A DNA stretch of 64,000 nucleotides from Kuschelorhynchus macadamiae (Eukaryota > Arthropoda > Insecta > Coleoptera > Curculionidae). Each line of letters begins with the position of its first letter. Position 1 is the stretch's first letter. A program made the translations under genes and the position numbers. Below, piece after piece: positions 45,905-56,084 of the stretch. Location: contig JAUTXW010005178.1 of assembly GCA_030620095.1 (NCBI GenBank), positions 62,001 to 126,000 of the forward strand, given 5' to 3'. Below the pieces are notes generated by a model that made no database searches, was not told the DNA's origin, and was given only the letters and a program-made list of their open reading frames with translations.

Positions 45905-46320
45905 CCGCACACCGCTATCCCTCAATCCCGCGGGATGCGCTCCATCTTTTGGGCCTGTGAGATCTCGCACCAGTCAAATGCGGATCGGCGGATCCCGCAG
46001 GTTTGAAAAATAGCTGAAAACTAAATTATTGTAATGGGAAAAAAAAAATTATAAAATTAACTCCAAAAAATACTGCTGGTTATCAGGTAACTTACCTGAC
46101 TGATTATTTTTAATAAAAAGTACTTATATCTAGTACATAATACTGTTTGTTACATGCTACAAACAAAACTTTCAATATTTGGTTATTTTAAATGTCTAAT
46201 AAAAGTTTTGTTAATGGTAAAAACATGTTGTTTTAATGTAGTTCTATAAAATTATATCAACTATAAGGGATCCCGAGGGATCGCGTTGGATTGACCAATC
46301 TCGCTCATCAATCCCGCGAA
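45905..46320. other. GC-rich patches of unknown origin
   Basis: Two islands in AT-rich DNA: around 45920-46010 (CTCAATCCCGCGGGATGCGC and GCGGATCGGCGGATCCCGCA) and 46265-46318 (GGGATCCCGAGGGATCGCGT and CAATCCCGCGAAAAC). They share CAATCCCGCG and look like ends of a small element, possibly hAT-like, but no clean inverted repeat or target duplication was found. Confidence 0.3.
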
Positions 46321-46432
46321 AACATGTTTTTTTTTGGTATCTAAGGACCCTAAAACGTGAAGATCTGTAAAAACCTGGGAAGGTGATTTCTTCACGATTA
46401 CAAAAATTCCCTTCTAGAAGAGAAGTAAAAAC
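46316..46432 (+). repeat. Dispersed repeat tail (related to 6.36-6.44 kb)
   Basis: GAAAACATGTTTTTTTTTGG, CTAAGGACC, AACGTGAAGATCTGTAAA, GGTGATTTCTTCACGATTAC and AAGAGAAGTAAAAA occur in the same order as in the tail of the 5.6-kb repeat and, inverted, at 51.34-51.45 kb. Confidence 0.6.
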
Positions 46433-46912
46433 TGCTAAGTTTGGCACTCTCTACCTTTTTGGGAACTACTACTACTACAGAGACTTCTCCTTTTCAAATT
46501 TTGAGCTCTACAATTTTGGTGCTTACAATTTTTTCTCCGGAAAACAGGAAAATCGAATCAAATTTTTTATAGATGGCGGCAATTCCGAAAGAGGTAGGGA
46601 TGCAACAATTTCAGACAACATATTGACTCTACTATATATTTATGGCGAGAATCTTTAACGTTATTAAACTTTATGTAAGAAACATCAGGCTATTAAAGCA
46701 AAAAATCAAGGTAACACAATTACTAGCTTTTGCCCGAGACTTCGTACGCGTATATGATGAGGTAATGTAAATAATGTGTTCTAAAAAGCAGATTCTAAGT
46801 CCTTGTTTCTAATAAATCTAATTAATTTTACAAAAAAAAATATTCGTTTGGCTAAAACCCGCTTTTTCAGTCCTTGTGCCCTAAAATCCATTCTTATAAA
46901 AATAAAAGTTAA

Positions 46913-47417
46913 GGGAGAACTGCACGCAAAAAGTGAAAACCAGCGACAAGGTCTAGTCAAGTTCAAAGTAAGATAAAAAGGTACCTACGTATTAGAGAAA
47001 ACCTCCTGCACGTCCGACCTCAAAAAAATGTGTTATGTATAGGCAATTTAAATTACATTTCGTTTAAAAATGAGTTCAAAAGGGTTCACGCACTGCAAAA
47101 ATACAAAGACATGAGTACGATTTACCATTTCAAATTTTGCAGTTATTATAAATATATCATAAATATATTATATAAAATTATATGCGACGGCATTTGCGTC
47201 AAAAAGTGGTCAAAAAATGGTCGAAAATGGACAAATCTACTTCTATTTTATAATTCTATATTTGATTTTTTCATAAAAATTTGCCTTTAGCGCCCAACTA
47301 TATATATTTCCCTATTAGAATCACATTGAAGCTAATACATATCTCTTATAGTTTTAACATAATATTGCAGCGGCGGAAGGCTTGCAAATGATCCATAATA
47401 CTGGGTGCAGTTCCCCC
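46913..47417. mobile_element. 505-bp MITE flanked by TTAA
   Basis: The left end GGGAGAACTGCACGC and the reverse-complemented right end GGGGGAACTGCACCC match at 13 of 15 bases and are each bordered by TTAA (46909-46912, 47418-47421). TTAA duplication is characteristic of piggyBac and Kolobok-type elements; the GGG start does not fit canonical piggyBac (CCC). The internal open frame 47030-47290 has no recognisable domain. Confidence 0.75.
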
Positions 47418-47424
47418 TTAATAT

Positions 47425-48625
47425 ACTATTTAAAAACTATCTATAGTTTTAATTTTTAATGAACTTTATTTTGCTTAATGTTCCCACCACATAAATACAT
47501 TTATTCAGCATGTTCTGGTTAACCATGGACAGGTGAAAAGCTATTTTGATCTTTTTCTAATAAAATCCAATACGTCCTAAATTCACACGAAGATTTTATA
47601 GGCTGTCCAAATACATGCCAACCTGCATCGAACGTCTTTAGAAATTGCGTAAATAGTACGAAAATGAAATCCCTTACCTGCTTTTTATGTTTATGCGAAA
47701 CTAAAAAACAGCAAAATACCAATGAATAGATTCATTCTGCAAGTTTGAAGGGGATTAATTTTCTTATGGACTGCTTGATAGACATATAATGTGTGTAGGT
47801 GATATGTTCAATCTTGCGTAAAAGATATGTGTTACAGGCGTTCTTTTAGGTTTAGTTTTAGATACGTCTGTGAGAACTATATGAAAATTCAATGGTTTTA
47901 ATGCATTTTCTAAAGGACTATCTAAGAAATATTTTTTATCTTTTGTTTAAGACATATGCCTCTCAGATTGAAAAAATTGAGTTGACACTAATATTAATTT
48001 AAAAAGGTAAAAAATTGTATAGTTCTTTTTTAAAAACCTACATTAAAAGGTCGTCGCTTAATAATAGAAATAGTTTAATAAGATAATAAGCTTATAATAA
48101 TGAAGCATATGGTGGCACAGATATTCTTCCAAAAAGGCACAATGCTAAGTATGTATTGTGCGGATAATCGGATGGCTAGAGCAATATTGTACATAGGGCT
48201 TACAAGTTAACTAAATCAAGATGCAAAGTAAGTAAGTAAGTATTAAAGAATCTATGGATAATTAACATCATAAAAAGGTTAAAAAAAATAGCCATTTTGG
48301 GCGTGGCACTCCGAAAAATTTTCGCCTGCGGCGCTATGCACCAAACTACGCTACGCTTCACCCATTCTTAAATCCACGAACCGCCACTAGCTAGTTGTTA
48401 TATAACCAAGAAAATAAGAAATATACTACAGATAATAGAAACATCTGGAGGGGAAAACACTATAATCTAAATAAGAGCATATTTGGGAAACAAAAATATC
48501 GGAAGATAAGCAAAGATAAACAGAACAAGCTTAAAAGAAAAAGAAATAAAATTATGGTGGTACGGATACGTAAAACCAATGAGTTCAAAAATATAGGACC
48601 GGAAGACGGGTTTATGTCATTACGA
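47425..48625. other. Spacer, nothing recognised
   Basis: Open frames of up to about 80 codons (for example the Lys-rich one at 48395-48646) lack domain signatures. Contains (AGTA)4 near 48230. Confidence 0.4.
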
Positions 48626-48630
48626 CAAAA

Positions 48631-48720
48631 TATATTTGACAGATGACAATTTGTCGATAAATTTTTGACCGGCAACATTTTGGCTGATACTTGGAAAGTA
48701 ATCAGTTTGGCGGAAAAGAC
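48631..48720 (+). repeat. Degenerate 16-17 bp minisatellite, locus 2
   Basis: Units AATTTGTCGATAA, TTTTTGACCGGCAAC, ATTTTGGCTGATAC and AGTTTGGCGGAAAAGAC match the 18.2-kb array units. Confidence 0.55.
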
Positions 48721-48804
48721 AGTGTTGATTATAAATTATTTTGACATTTTTTTTATAATTTAAAACTAATGTCATTTTATAATTATTTGTAAAATAATAA
48801 CCTC

Positions 48805-48864
48805 ATATATTTGGCTGAGATTGTCAATGGACGGAAAGACATTGACAATCTCAGCCAAATATAT
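48805..48864. repeat. Perfect 25-bp inverted repeat with 10-base loop
   Basis: The left arm (48805-48829) includes TTTGGCTGAGATTGTCAATG and the right arm (48840-48864) is its exact complement, starting CATTGACAATCTCAGCCAAA. The loop is GACGGAAAGA. There is no mismatch in 25 pairs, so it must be recent, selected or an artefact. Flanking bases do not extend the pairing. Confidence 0.9.
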
Positions 48865-49235
48865 CACAATCTAATTTAATTCAATTGTTATAAACTATTT
48901 TCCATCAATCATAAATACATACTGTATACTGTCAGACTCACACAAATACTTTTAAAACAACCCGTATCCACAAATAGTTCTACATTGTTAATATAATCAA
49001 AAAAACTAAAGGATATATATAAAAAAAAAAACAATAGAATTCTTTAACCAGTGTATCACTTACCTCCACACTGCCAAGCAAGGTAAAAGAACATCTTTCT
49101 CAAGGTATGTACTGTACTATTTTAAATAAATGTTTTAATAATTTTAGTGCGTGCCGTTATACCTAATTGTTTTTATTTATTAACTTACATATATACACTT
49201 TTTGTATTTAATTTTTAGATGTGCAGAATTAAATA

Positions 49236-49280
49236 TTTTGAAAAAGCCTGAAATGGACAGGCGAAACGTCAATTAAAGTT
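49236..49280 (+). repeat. Penelope-like terminal motif, copy 4 (tentative)
   Basis: AAAGCCTGAAATGGACAGGC followed by GAAACGTCAATTAAAGTTTC shows the CCTGA...GGCGAAACGT order of Penelope-like 3' ends. A small GCCTG/CAGGC stem precedes GAAAC. No coding sequence is adjacent; the long (TA)n tract begins about 50 bases downstream. Confidence 0.45.
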
Positions 49281-49322
49281 TCTTTGTTCAATCCACGAAC
49301 CTCATCCCAAGAAAGTACTTGA

Positions 49323-49326
<4 letters not shown>

Positions 49327-49415
<89 letters not shown>
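49327..49415. repeat. (TA)n microsatellite, about 88 bp
   Basis: Uninterrupted TA dinucleotides. The open frame encoding a Tyr-Ile run here is an artefact of the repeat. Confidence 0.98.
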
Positions 49416-49418
<3 letters not shown>

Positions 49419-49507
49419 TTTACCATTAAACAATTTTTACTCTGCATTTTTATTAATTATAAAGTTAATTATAATTATAAGTTTCGTTATAAAAAAACTA
49501 AAAAGAA

Positions 49508-49556
49508 ATCATCGGCTAAACGGGAATTCAATCCTACCACTGAGCCAGGAAGCTCA
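49508..49556 (-). ncRNA. tRNA-like / SINE head remnant
   Basis: The minus strand reads AGCTTCCTGGCTCAGTGGTA then GGATTGAATTCCCGTTTAGC. TGGCTCAGTGGTAG is a textbook polymerase III A box, and GATTGAATTCCCG resembles a B box, but they are almost adjacent, so the cloverleaf middle is missing. It cannot fold as a tRNA and is probably a decayed tRNA-derived SINE. Confidence 0.4.
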
Positions 49557-49559
49557 CAC

Positions 49560-50675
49560 TAAAAATTCAATAAAAGTCGCCCAAATAAACGACGAACCAC
49601 TAGGAGGCACATTGAACAATGTGTTTTGTGACTGAGGGGTTACATATGAAAAGTAGGGCCTTGTAAAATCTGAGTTACAAGTCGTCGGCTAGAAAAACTA
49701 TGCTAGCAAAAAATATTAATTGCAGATATTAAAGGTTCCGACAGGTCGAATAAACCTACAATATATCGAGTGCAACAACTGACAAAGCGAAGGATTATTA
49801 TTTTTATATGCTTTACCGCTCGGTCCTTTAGACGTCGTAGCCCAACATCTGTGCGTTGGACTATATACCATACGTGTGTAGATATTGAAATAATGCTTAT
49901 TTAAATTAAGAGAATAATGGAGAAATGAAATACTCGATTCTGATACTGCACATAAATCACATGATATTTACAATATAACAGGTGTATGTGGGTTACTGAC
50001 ACAAATCTCATTAGTCTAGCCAATGAGTGGGATGTTAGGCTTATGCCAAAATATGGCTATTGGCAGGTGGTTGTTCAGTGAAATACGTAGTGTTTTTTTA
50101 AAAAAGTTTAAAATTAAAATAAAATATACCTGTCTAAATTTTTGTATCAGAACATTGGGGAGTCTACAGTTTTCCAATAAATAAGAACCTTTTTGATACA
50201 GAAAATATAAGATATGAAAAATACTCAATTTCTGATAATACTGACTAAAAAATAACATAATTTTTAATATTTTGTCGGTAAGAACACGTTGAAAACTCCG
50301 TTTTAGACTTATCTCTGATATCCTCTCAATTAAGAACCCGTTTATATCCCACGTAAAAATCAAACAGAAAAAATCATTAAGTAAAATAAATAAAAATGAT
50401 AAGAACTAGGAACTTTCAAACTTGAATACAAATGTTATCCAAAAATATCAATATAAATTAAAATTAACAAAAACTATCAAATATAAAAAATTAGATAAAT
50501 GTTAATCAAAACGTAAATTTTCAAATAAAGCGTTAATCTCATAACATAAAATCGCTTTAACAAAAATATTTCTGAAAATGTTTAACAATATAGAAAACGA
50601 AGTGTTATTGAGAACGAATTATTTGTCAACATTTTCTTCAAATTAATTACCGTAAAAAACTATATTAATATAACC
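49560..50675. other. Spacer, nothing recognised
   Basis: The longest minus-strand frame (50016-50363, 115 codons) is Leu/Phe/Lys/Ile-rich without motifs and is probably chance in AT-rich DNA. Confidence 0.4.
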
Positions 50676-50679
50676 TAGG

Positions 50680-50778
50680 GGCTAAATTTACTCCCGCTAA
50701 ATTGTCGTATCCGCAAAAAAAATGTCCGCTCAACTGACGTATTCTAAATTGTAAATTGATCTTCGCCAAATTAACAAA
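50680..50778 (-). repeat. Degenerate 16-17 bp minisatellite, locus 3
   Basis: Minus-strand units AATTTGGCGAAGATC, AATTTAGAATACGTC, AGTTGAGCGGAC, TTTTGCGGATACGAC, AATTTAGCGGGAGTA and AATTTAGCCCC correspond to the 18.2-kb units. Confidence 0.55.
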
Positions 50779-51334
50779 ACTCCCTGAAGCCATGTCAAAT
50801 ATTATAAAACCGATCGTATATCACTATTTTAGTTAGCCTCAACCAATTGCCAGATTTATTAATTATTACACCCTATACGTCTAAATTACAGTGTAAACTT
50901 GGGATGTACAACATATAAAAACCTTCATCCATCGTAATAAACCCTTTGTTTTATTATTTTGAAAACAAACGAGTGATTATCGATTATTTAATGCACTGCA
51001 AGCCCAAGAAAAAGGGTTCTAATGAAATAAATAGAGCTAAGTGGTGTGCGCTGGCATATCTATCATAAGAAATATAAACATGGAGGCATCTTGGGATACA
51101 TCCATCTTCTTATAAAGGGAGGTGACAAGTGTAATGCCGTGAATAACGGCCGACCGCGACGTGCTTCTTGCTCTATAAGACGGGAATATGAGAATTGGTG
51201 TTTTATAGCCGTAAATTTAATCTAAATAAAGGAAATGAAAGTTGTGGTTAAATGGTTGGATATGCGTCAAAAATTAAGACAGTGCGCCATAGGGGTTATT
51301 TTATTATTAATAAATATTATCACAGTTAAGGTAC

Positions 51335-51720
51335 TATTTTTAGTTCCCTCGTAAGAAGGAAGAATCGTAATCGTGAAGTAATCACCGTCGCAGATGTTTA
51401 CAGATATTCACGTTTTACGGTCCCTAAATAGCAAAAAACATGTTTTCTCAGTTTCGTCAGTCTGTCTGTCTAGCGATCTCTCGGTCTGTGTATCTATCTG
51501 CCTGTAAAAGACTACTTTTCCGATTCATTTAAAATTTACCAAAATGTTGGTCAAAAATTAAGGATTATATCGTAATCATTTGTTAAAAATCCGTTATTGC
51601 GTAACAAAATGGCGCTCTAGTGAAATGTTTCCTTGTGACCTAACCTAACCTAACCTAACCTAAAATTTTGCACAAATATCAAGTATTACATGAGCAACTT
51701 TTCAAAATGCATTTTGTCCA
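51335..51720 (-). repeat. Dispersed repeat copy containing telomere-type units
   Basis: Minus-strand order: GTAATACTTGATATTTGTGC, AAAATTTTAGG, five TTAGG units, TTTCACTAGAGCGCCATTTT, AATCCTTAATTTTTGACC, ACAGACAGACTGACGAAACT and GAGAAAACATG, ending with AATCGTGAA...AGGGAACT-like text. This matches the 5.6-6.4 kb repeat apart from the inserted TTAGG units. Confidence 0.7.
51639..51663 (+). repeat. Interstitial telomeric repeat (CCTAA)5
   Basis: Exactly five CCTAA units, complementary to TTAGG, the usual arthropod telomere unit. They sit inside a dispersed repeat exactly where other copies have a single AGGTAAATT-type text, so local slippage from one TTAGG is as likely as telomere-derived insertion. 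Confidence 0.85.
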
Positions 51721-52302
51721 ATTTGGAAAAAACTGAGCTTGAAGTAGATTTGAAAGCAGTATGTTGTTATTTTACGCTCCTGCATAATCTAAACATTTCA
51801 AGTCGCATTTTGTCCCTGTGTAAATATAAATAATATGTCACTTTGCCGCTAAAAGGCAATCGAATAAAACAGATGATAGAACTGTGTTAATTTTTGTTTA
51901 TTATAACCTACAATTCGGTTATGTTTTTGTAGTAAAACAGGTGTACAGGTTTTAATTATATACATATTTAAAAATTAGTATTTTATATTATAATGGAAAG
52001 CCTCGATAACAGTGTTATTATGGGTAACTGTAATTAGAGATCAAGGAAAAGGCAACAACGAAAAATAAAAAGGGAAATAGTTTATGAAAAGAGGTAAGCA
52101 TTGTTTGTTGGCAACAAACAAAAATAAATACCAGCGTACTTTGGACTTTTATAGATATCAAGATCCTGAACTCTTGTTACTGAATGTTCGACCACCATGC
52201 CTCCACAGAGAAGGTAACTATTTAATTGTCGCAGTATTCCAAGAAAAGAGCGACATAGAAGAATGTCTTTTTTAATAAATGTAAGTTTACCAAAACGAAA
52301 CC

Positions 52303-53130
52303 GTGTTCGTGGTGAAGTGCGAAAAAACAACCAACGTCATGACCGATGTTGAAACTAAAAATCCACATTTTTATGTGTGGAATAAAACACAAGCAGGAAG
52401 AGGCGCTCAAGAAATTAGTTTAGCTCTAATAGATTTCTTCGGCTGTGGGGGCCCGAATAAAATCCAGCACGTCGTTCATGCCTTAACATACTGGTTGCGC
52501 AAAAAATCCCTAAAACACATAAAAGAGATAATAATGTATTTTCCAATTCGTGGTCACTCGTACTTTCCTGCGGACAGAATATTTAGCCGTGTTGAGAAAT
52601 CTCTAAGGAAAACTGAAGAGGTGTTGAATCCCGCAGCTTATGTTAAAATTTACAAAAAATATGGAATTGTCAGAGTTTTAGGCGAAAACTGGACTGGTAC
52701 AAGGATTTAAAAATTATACTAAAACAAATTGATAGAATTTGTGACATAAAAAGAATATTTTGACAAAAATTTATAAAAAACTGCTTTGTTGATGTTAAGA
52801 TAAAACTTGAGCCCACCTATTTGTTTAACGAACCTTCCAAGCAACCAGTGGCAATAACAAAACGGTATATGATAATGATAAGGGTTATGCCTACATCGCT
52901 GTAACATACCATTACTAAACAAAATTACAGAAGAAAAGAAAATTTAAGTGAGAAATCTGCTTTATGCAAGATTTGGACAATACTGTGAAGATACCATCCC
53001 ATTATCGTCCTTTATATTCTTTAGTAATGCCTTAAAAACCATGGCTGAACAACACGCTGATACTGAGGATCCGGCCGATGACGTAGGTACAACCTATATG
53101 CGACTGCCTTGAAGAAGACCCTAACCAGGA
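52303..53130 (+). pseudogene. Relic of a multicopy insect family (probable DUF7869), copy B
   Basis: The open part (52303-52710) gives HFYVWNKTQAGRGAQEISLA, LIDFFGCGGPNKIQHVVHAL, then IIMYFPIRGHSYFPADRIFS, RVEKSLRKTEEVLNPAAYVK and IYKKYGIVRVLGENW. The family pattern is a W-E-RGanEI block, an SDGCGGQN block, GHSxxPxDR and a C-terminal IP.xY..FY block; here the first two are fused by an internal deletion and GCGGPNK replaces GCGGQNK. Beyond 52.95 kb FMQDLDNTVKIPSHYRPLYS continues the C-terminus. Upstream exons are not recognised. The relic stops about 80 bp before the Tc1 element. Confidence 0.6.
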
Positions 53131-53213
53131 ACAATTTTGATTTCTTAAAGTATGTTTTGTATGTAATTAGGATAATTATTAACATTATTATGTACGTTTG
53201 TATTTTTTAAATA

Positions 53214-55068
53214 CACTACCCATCAAAATTATCGCACCACTATAAATTGCACAGCATTTCAATGTGGATTTTCTTGCGAACCGCTGAATGGATTTTGATG
53301 ATTTTTTTTTTAAATGTAGATTTGTTTATCGCTAAAAACGCCGCGATGTGATTTTTTATTAAAATTTTAGTTTTTAGCATATACAGGGGCCAACAATGAG
53401 AGTAATTTTTCTCCAGAATATTTGAAACACCCTGTGGATCGTTTCAGCCGTAACAGCGGGTACACGCTTGATGCAAATTATAGCTCCATGTTTTCTTATC
53501 CAGTTTTTTGGTTTTTGTCAATATCTTTTTTTAAATGAAATACAGAGCAAAAGATTAAAGCTCATTAGTTTATTTTAACAATTCAACATCTGAAAATAGA
53601 GTAGGCCATGAAATGAACAAGTTCGACAAACTATCATGTCTATTTATTATGTGTCAATTTTATCTTTAAAAAGTGTTAAAAATTTTGGCTATGGAGCGTC
53701 AAATCAGGAATTTGTCTCGTGACGAATGCGTAACAGCAATTACATTGGCCGAGGAAGGATTAAGCTACCGTGTTATAGCTGGGAGTTTCTCATTCATCAT
53801 CGTTGTCCACCGTTTTGAGCAAAGTAACGATCATAACCGACGCCATGGGCAAGGAAGGCACCGAGGAACAACAGTGAACCAATATCGTTTCATTCGGTTA
53901 CGTACTTTGAGAGAACATTTTATAAGAGCAAGAAATCTTCAGGTACAACTTAACGCTACACATAACTTCCAAATAAGTGTATTCACTGTAAGAAGACGAC
54001 TTGCAGAACAGATTTTAAGATTCCGAATTCCAGCAAGAGGGCCGAGGTTAAACGCAAACCATCGTAGAGCGAGACTGCAATTCGCCAGACAGCATGTAAA
54101 CTGGAATCTTGAGGATTGGGAGCGAGTCTTGTTCACGGACGAGTCGAGGTTTTGTTTGTACAGCTCCGACCGACGCGTAGGAGTACTACGCCGGTCAAAT
54201 GAGCGTTGTTCACAGTGTAACATTCGTCAAACCACGCTATTTGATGGTGGTTCTGTAATGGTTTGGGGAGGAATTTCTTTGACTACCCGGACAGAACTTA
54301 TTTCTTCACGTGGTGCTCCTTACATAGGCCAACATTTCTTGATAGTGAACGATAATGCAAGACCCCACGTCGCTCGTATAGTGCAAGAGTATGGACTGGC
54401 CTGCAAATAGTCCAGATCTCAACCCTATTGAACATTTGTGGGACATCATAGACAGACAACTTAGAAACCATCAGCCCCTACCAGCCTCTCTTGACGACAT
54501 TCAAAATTTTGTCACAAATTTATGGAACGACATTGATCAAGAGCAGATTAGACGCCTTGTGTCTAGTATGAGTCGTCGATGTGAAGCCGTTATTCAGAGT
54601 AGAGGCGGAAACACGCGATAATAATATTCTCAATTTTTTTCTAATTTTGTTCTTGCCACCAATATTGTCATTATTGTTATTTTTAAGTTGTTAAATTGTT
54701 AAAATAAACTAGTGCGCTTTAATCTTTTACTGTGTATTTCATTTAAAAATAGAGATATTGACATGAAACAAAAACCAAATTGTTAAATAAACATGGGGCT
54801 ATAATTTGCATCAAGCATATACGCGCTGTTACGGCTGAAACTATCCACAGGGTGTTTCAAATATTCTGGAGAAAAATTACTCTCATTGTTGGGCCCTGTA
54901 TATGCTCAAAATTAAAATTTTAATAAAAACTCACATCGCGGCGTTTTTAGCGATAAACAAATCTACATTTAAAAAAAAATTCATCAAAATCCGTTCAGCG
55001 GTTTGCAAGAAAACCTACATTGAAATGCTGTGCAATTTATAGTGCTGCGTTAATTTTGATGCGTAGTG
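53214..55068 (+). mobile_element. Terminally complete Tc1-like element with ~380-bp TIRs
   Basis: 1855 bp, flanked by TA (53212-53213, 55069-55070). The left end CACTACCCATCAAAATTATC and the reverse-complemented right end CACTACGCATCAAAATTAAC remain similar for about 380 bases, sharing AAATTGCACAGCATTTCAAT, AAAACGCCGCGATGTGA, GTTTCAGCCGTAACAGCG and AAATGAAATACANAG. The TIRs stop just before the transposase gene on the left and just after it on the right. A single gene lies inside. Confidence 0.95.
53691..54621 (+). pseudogene. Tc1-like DDE transposase (DD34E type), broken
   Basis: Cut-and-paste transposase of the surrounding element. I start it at MERQIRNLSRDECVTAITLA; six codons upstream in frame are not typical. 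The first helix-turn-helix (EEGLSYRVIA) is followed by a garbled stretch (SFIIVVHRF) where a compensated frameshift has removed the usual HHSTVSRV text. Then come the GRPR-like RRHGQGRHR, FTVRRRLAEQILR (second helix-turn-helix), VLFTDESRFCLYSSDRR (first Asp), GGSVMVWGGIS, IVNDNARPHVARIVQEYG (second Asp) and WPANSPDLNPIEHLWD (Glu), with a basic tail ending RGGNTR. About 20 codons before NDNARPH are deleted, and a second deletion with a frameshift at about 54390 separates EYG from WPANSPD. Confidence 0.9.
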
Positions 55069-55074
55069 TAAATA

Positions 55075-56080
55075 AAATAAAAACAATAAATATTTATTTA
55101 AAATCATGAAAGGGGTTATAGCTGGGTTTCACTACAAACTGTTTCCTTTAAAATAACTAAATTGCAACAAACAGCATTACGTCCAATTTCAACCAAAACT
55201 AAATTTTATTTTTCCAAGTTTCTCTGATACATTTTGATTAAAATGAGATAACTTATTAAGTCTAGATGTAATTTTGTATAAGAAAACTTAATATCCTAAA
55301 AATATATGATGAATTTAAAAGAAAATTGTTTTTCTCTAATTCCCAAAAAAATGCGTTTTGAAAAGTTACTCCTCACTTGTTTATGAAGCATGAGGATAGG
55401 CATGAAAATACGCAAAAACGTTAACTTCATTTTCTTCGTTTTCAGTAATAGGGTGAAATTGAATTCTTGGAGCTTACACAGTTCCGTCATTTAAAAAGTT
55501 CTTTTTTTAAGAGTAGAAAAATTCTGAGAAAAAATTGCTTCAATCGAATATGGAATACCCTGTGTATATACCGTGCAGCCTAAACTTCAAGAGAAAAAAC
55601 ACGCATTTAAAGTTTCAATGAAAATTTGCAGCAAAATGGCAAAACAGTAGAATCCTTCAAAGTTAATTAAGTTAACTCACAAAATTTATAAAAACTGTTC
55701 GAATTTGTCTCTTTTTGTTATCTTTGTTTTGTTATCTTATAGTTCAAAACAAGAAACATGTAGCATTTTTTGCTTGATGTAAATAATTTGGCTGCGCTTG
55801 ATTTTAAGAGCGAGTTCACTTTTTTTCCGAATGATACTTCCATTTTGTGGCGCGAGTGTAGGTCGGTTGTGTTAAGTGATAAGTAAAGACTTAAAAAAGG
55901 TTAAAGCCTAGTTTAACAGTAATTAATTTATTTTCAACGTGATCTTTATATGTACTACAGACAAAATACATTTAGATACAATTACTACCAATAATTCAGA
56001 CAATATAAAGTTCTTATGCCTTATATAGAAAAGTAAGTTAATTTTATTACTTACATTAAAGCATTTAAAAATAATTATTT
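55075..56080. other. Spacer, nothing recognised
   Basis: No supportable coding region, although TTTTGTGGCGCGAGTGTAGG near 55840 is a short GC-richer patch. Confidence 0.4.
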
Positions 56081-56084
56081 CCAG

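Noticed and set aside
45905..46320. hAT element from the GC-rich CAATCCCGCG patches
   Set aside because: No clean inverted repeats or 8-bp duplication; kept only as an unexplained GC-rich region.
49229..49447. 72-codon frame with a long Tyr-Ile run
   Set aside because: Translation of the (TA)n microsatellite; no coding meaning.
50016..50363. 115-codon minus-strand frame
   Set aside because: Low-complexity Leu/Phe/Lys/Ile composition typical of AT-rich chance frames; no motifs.
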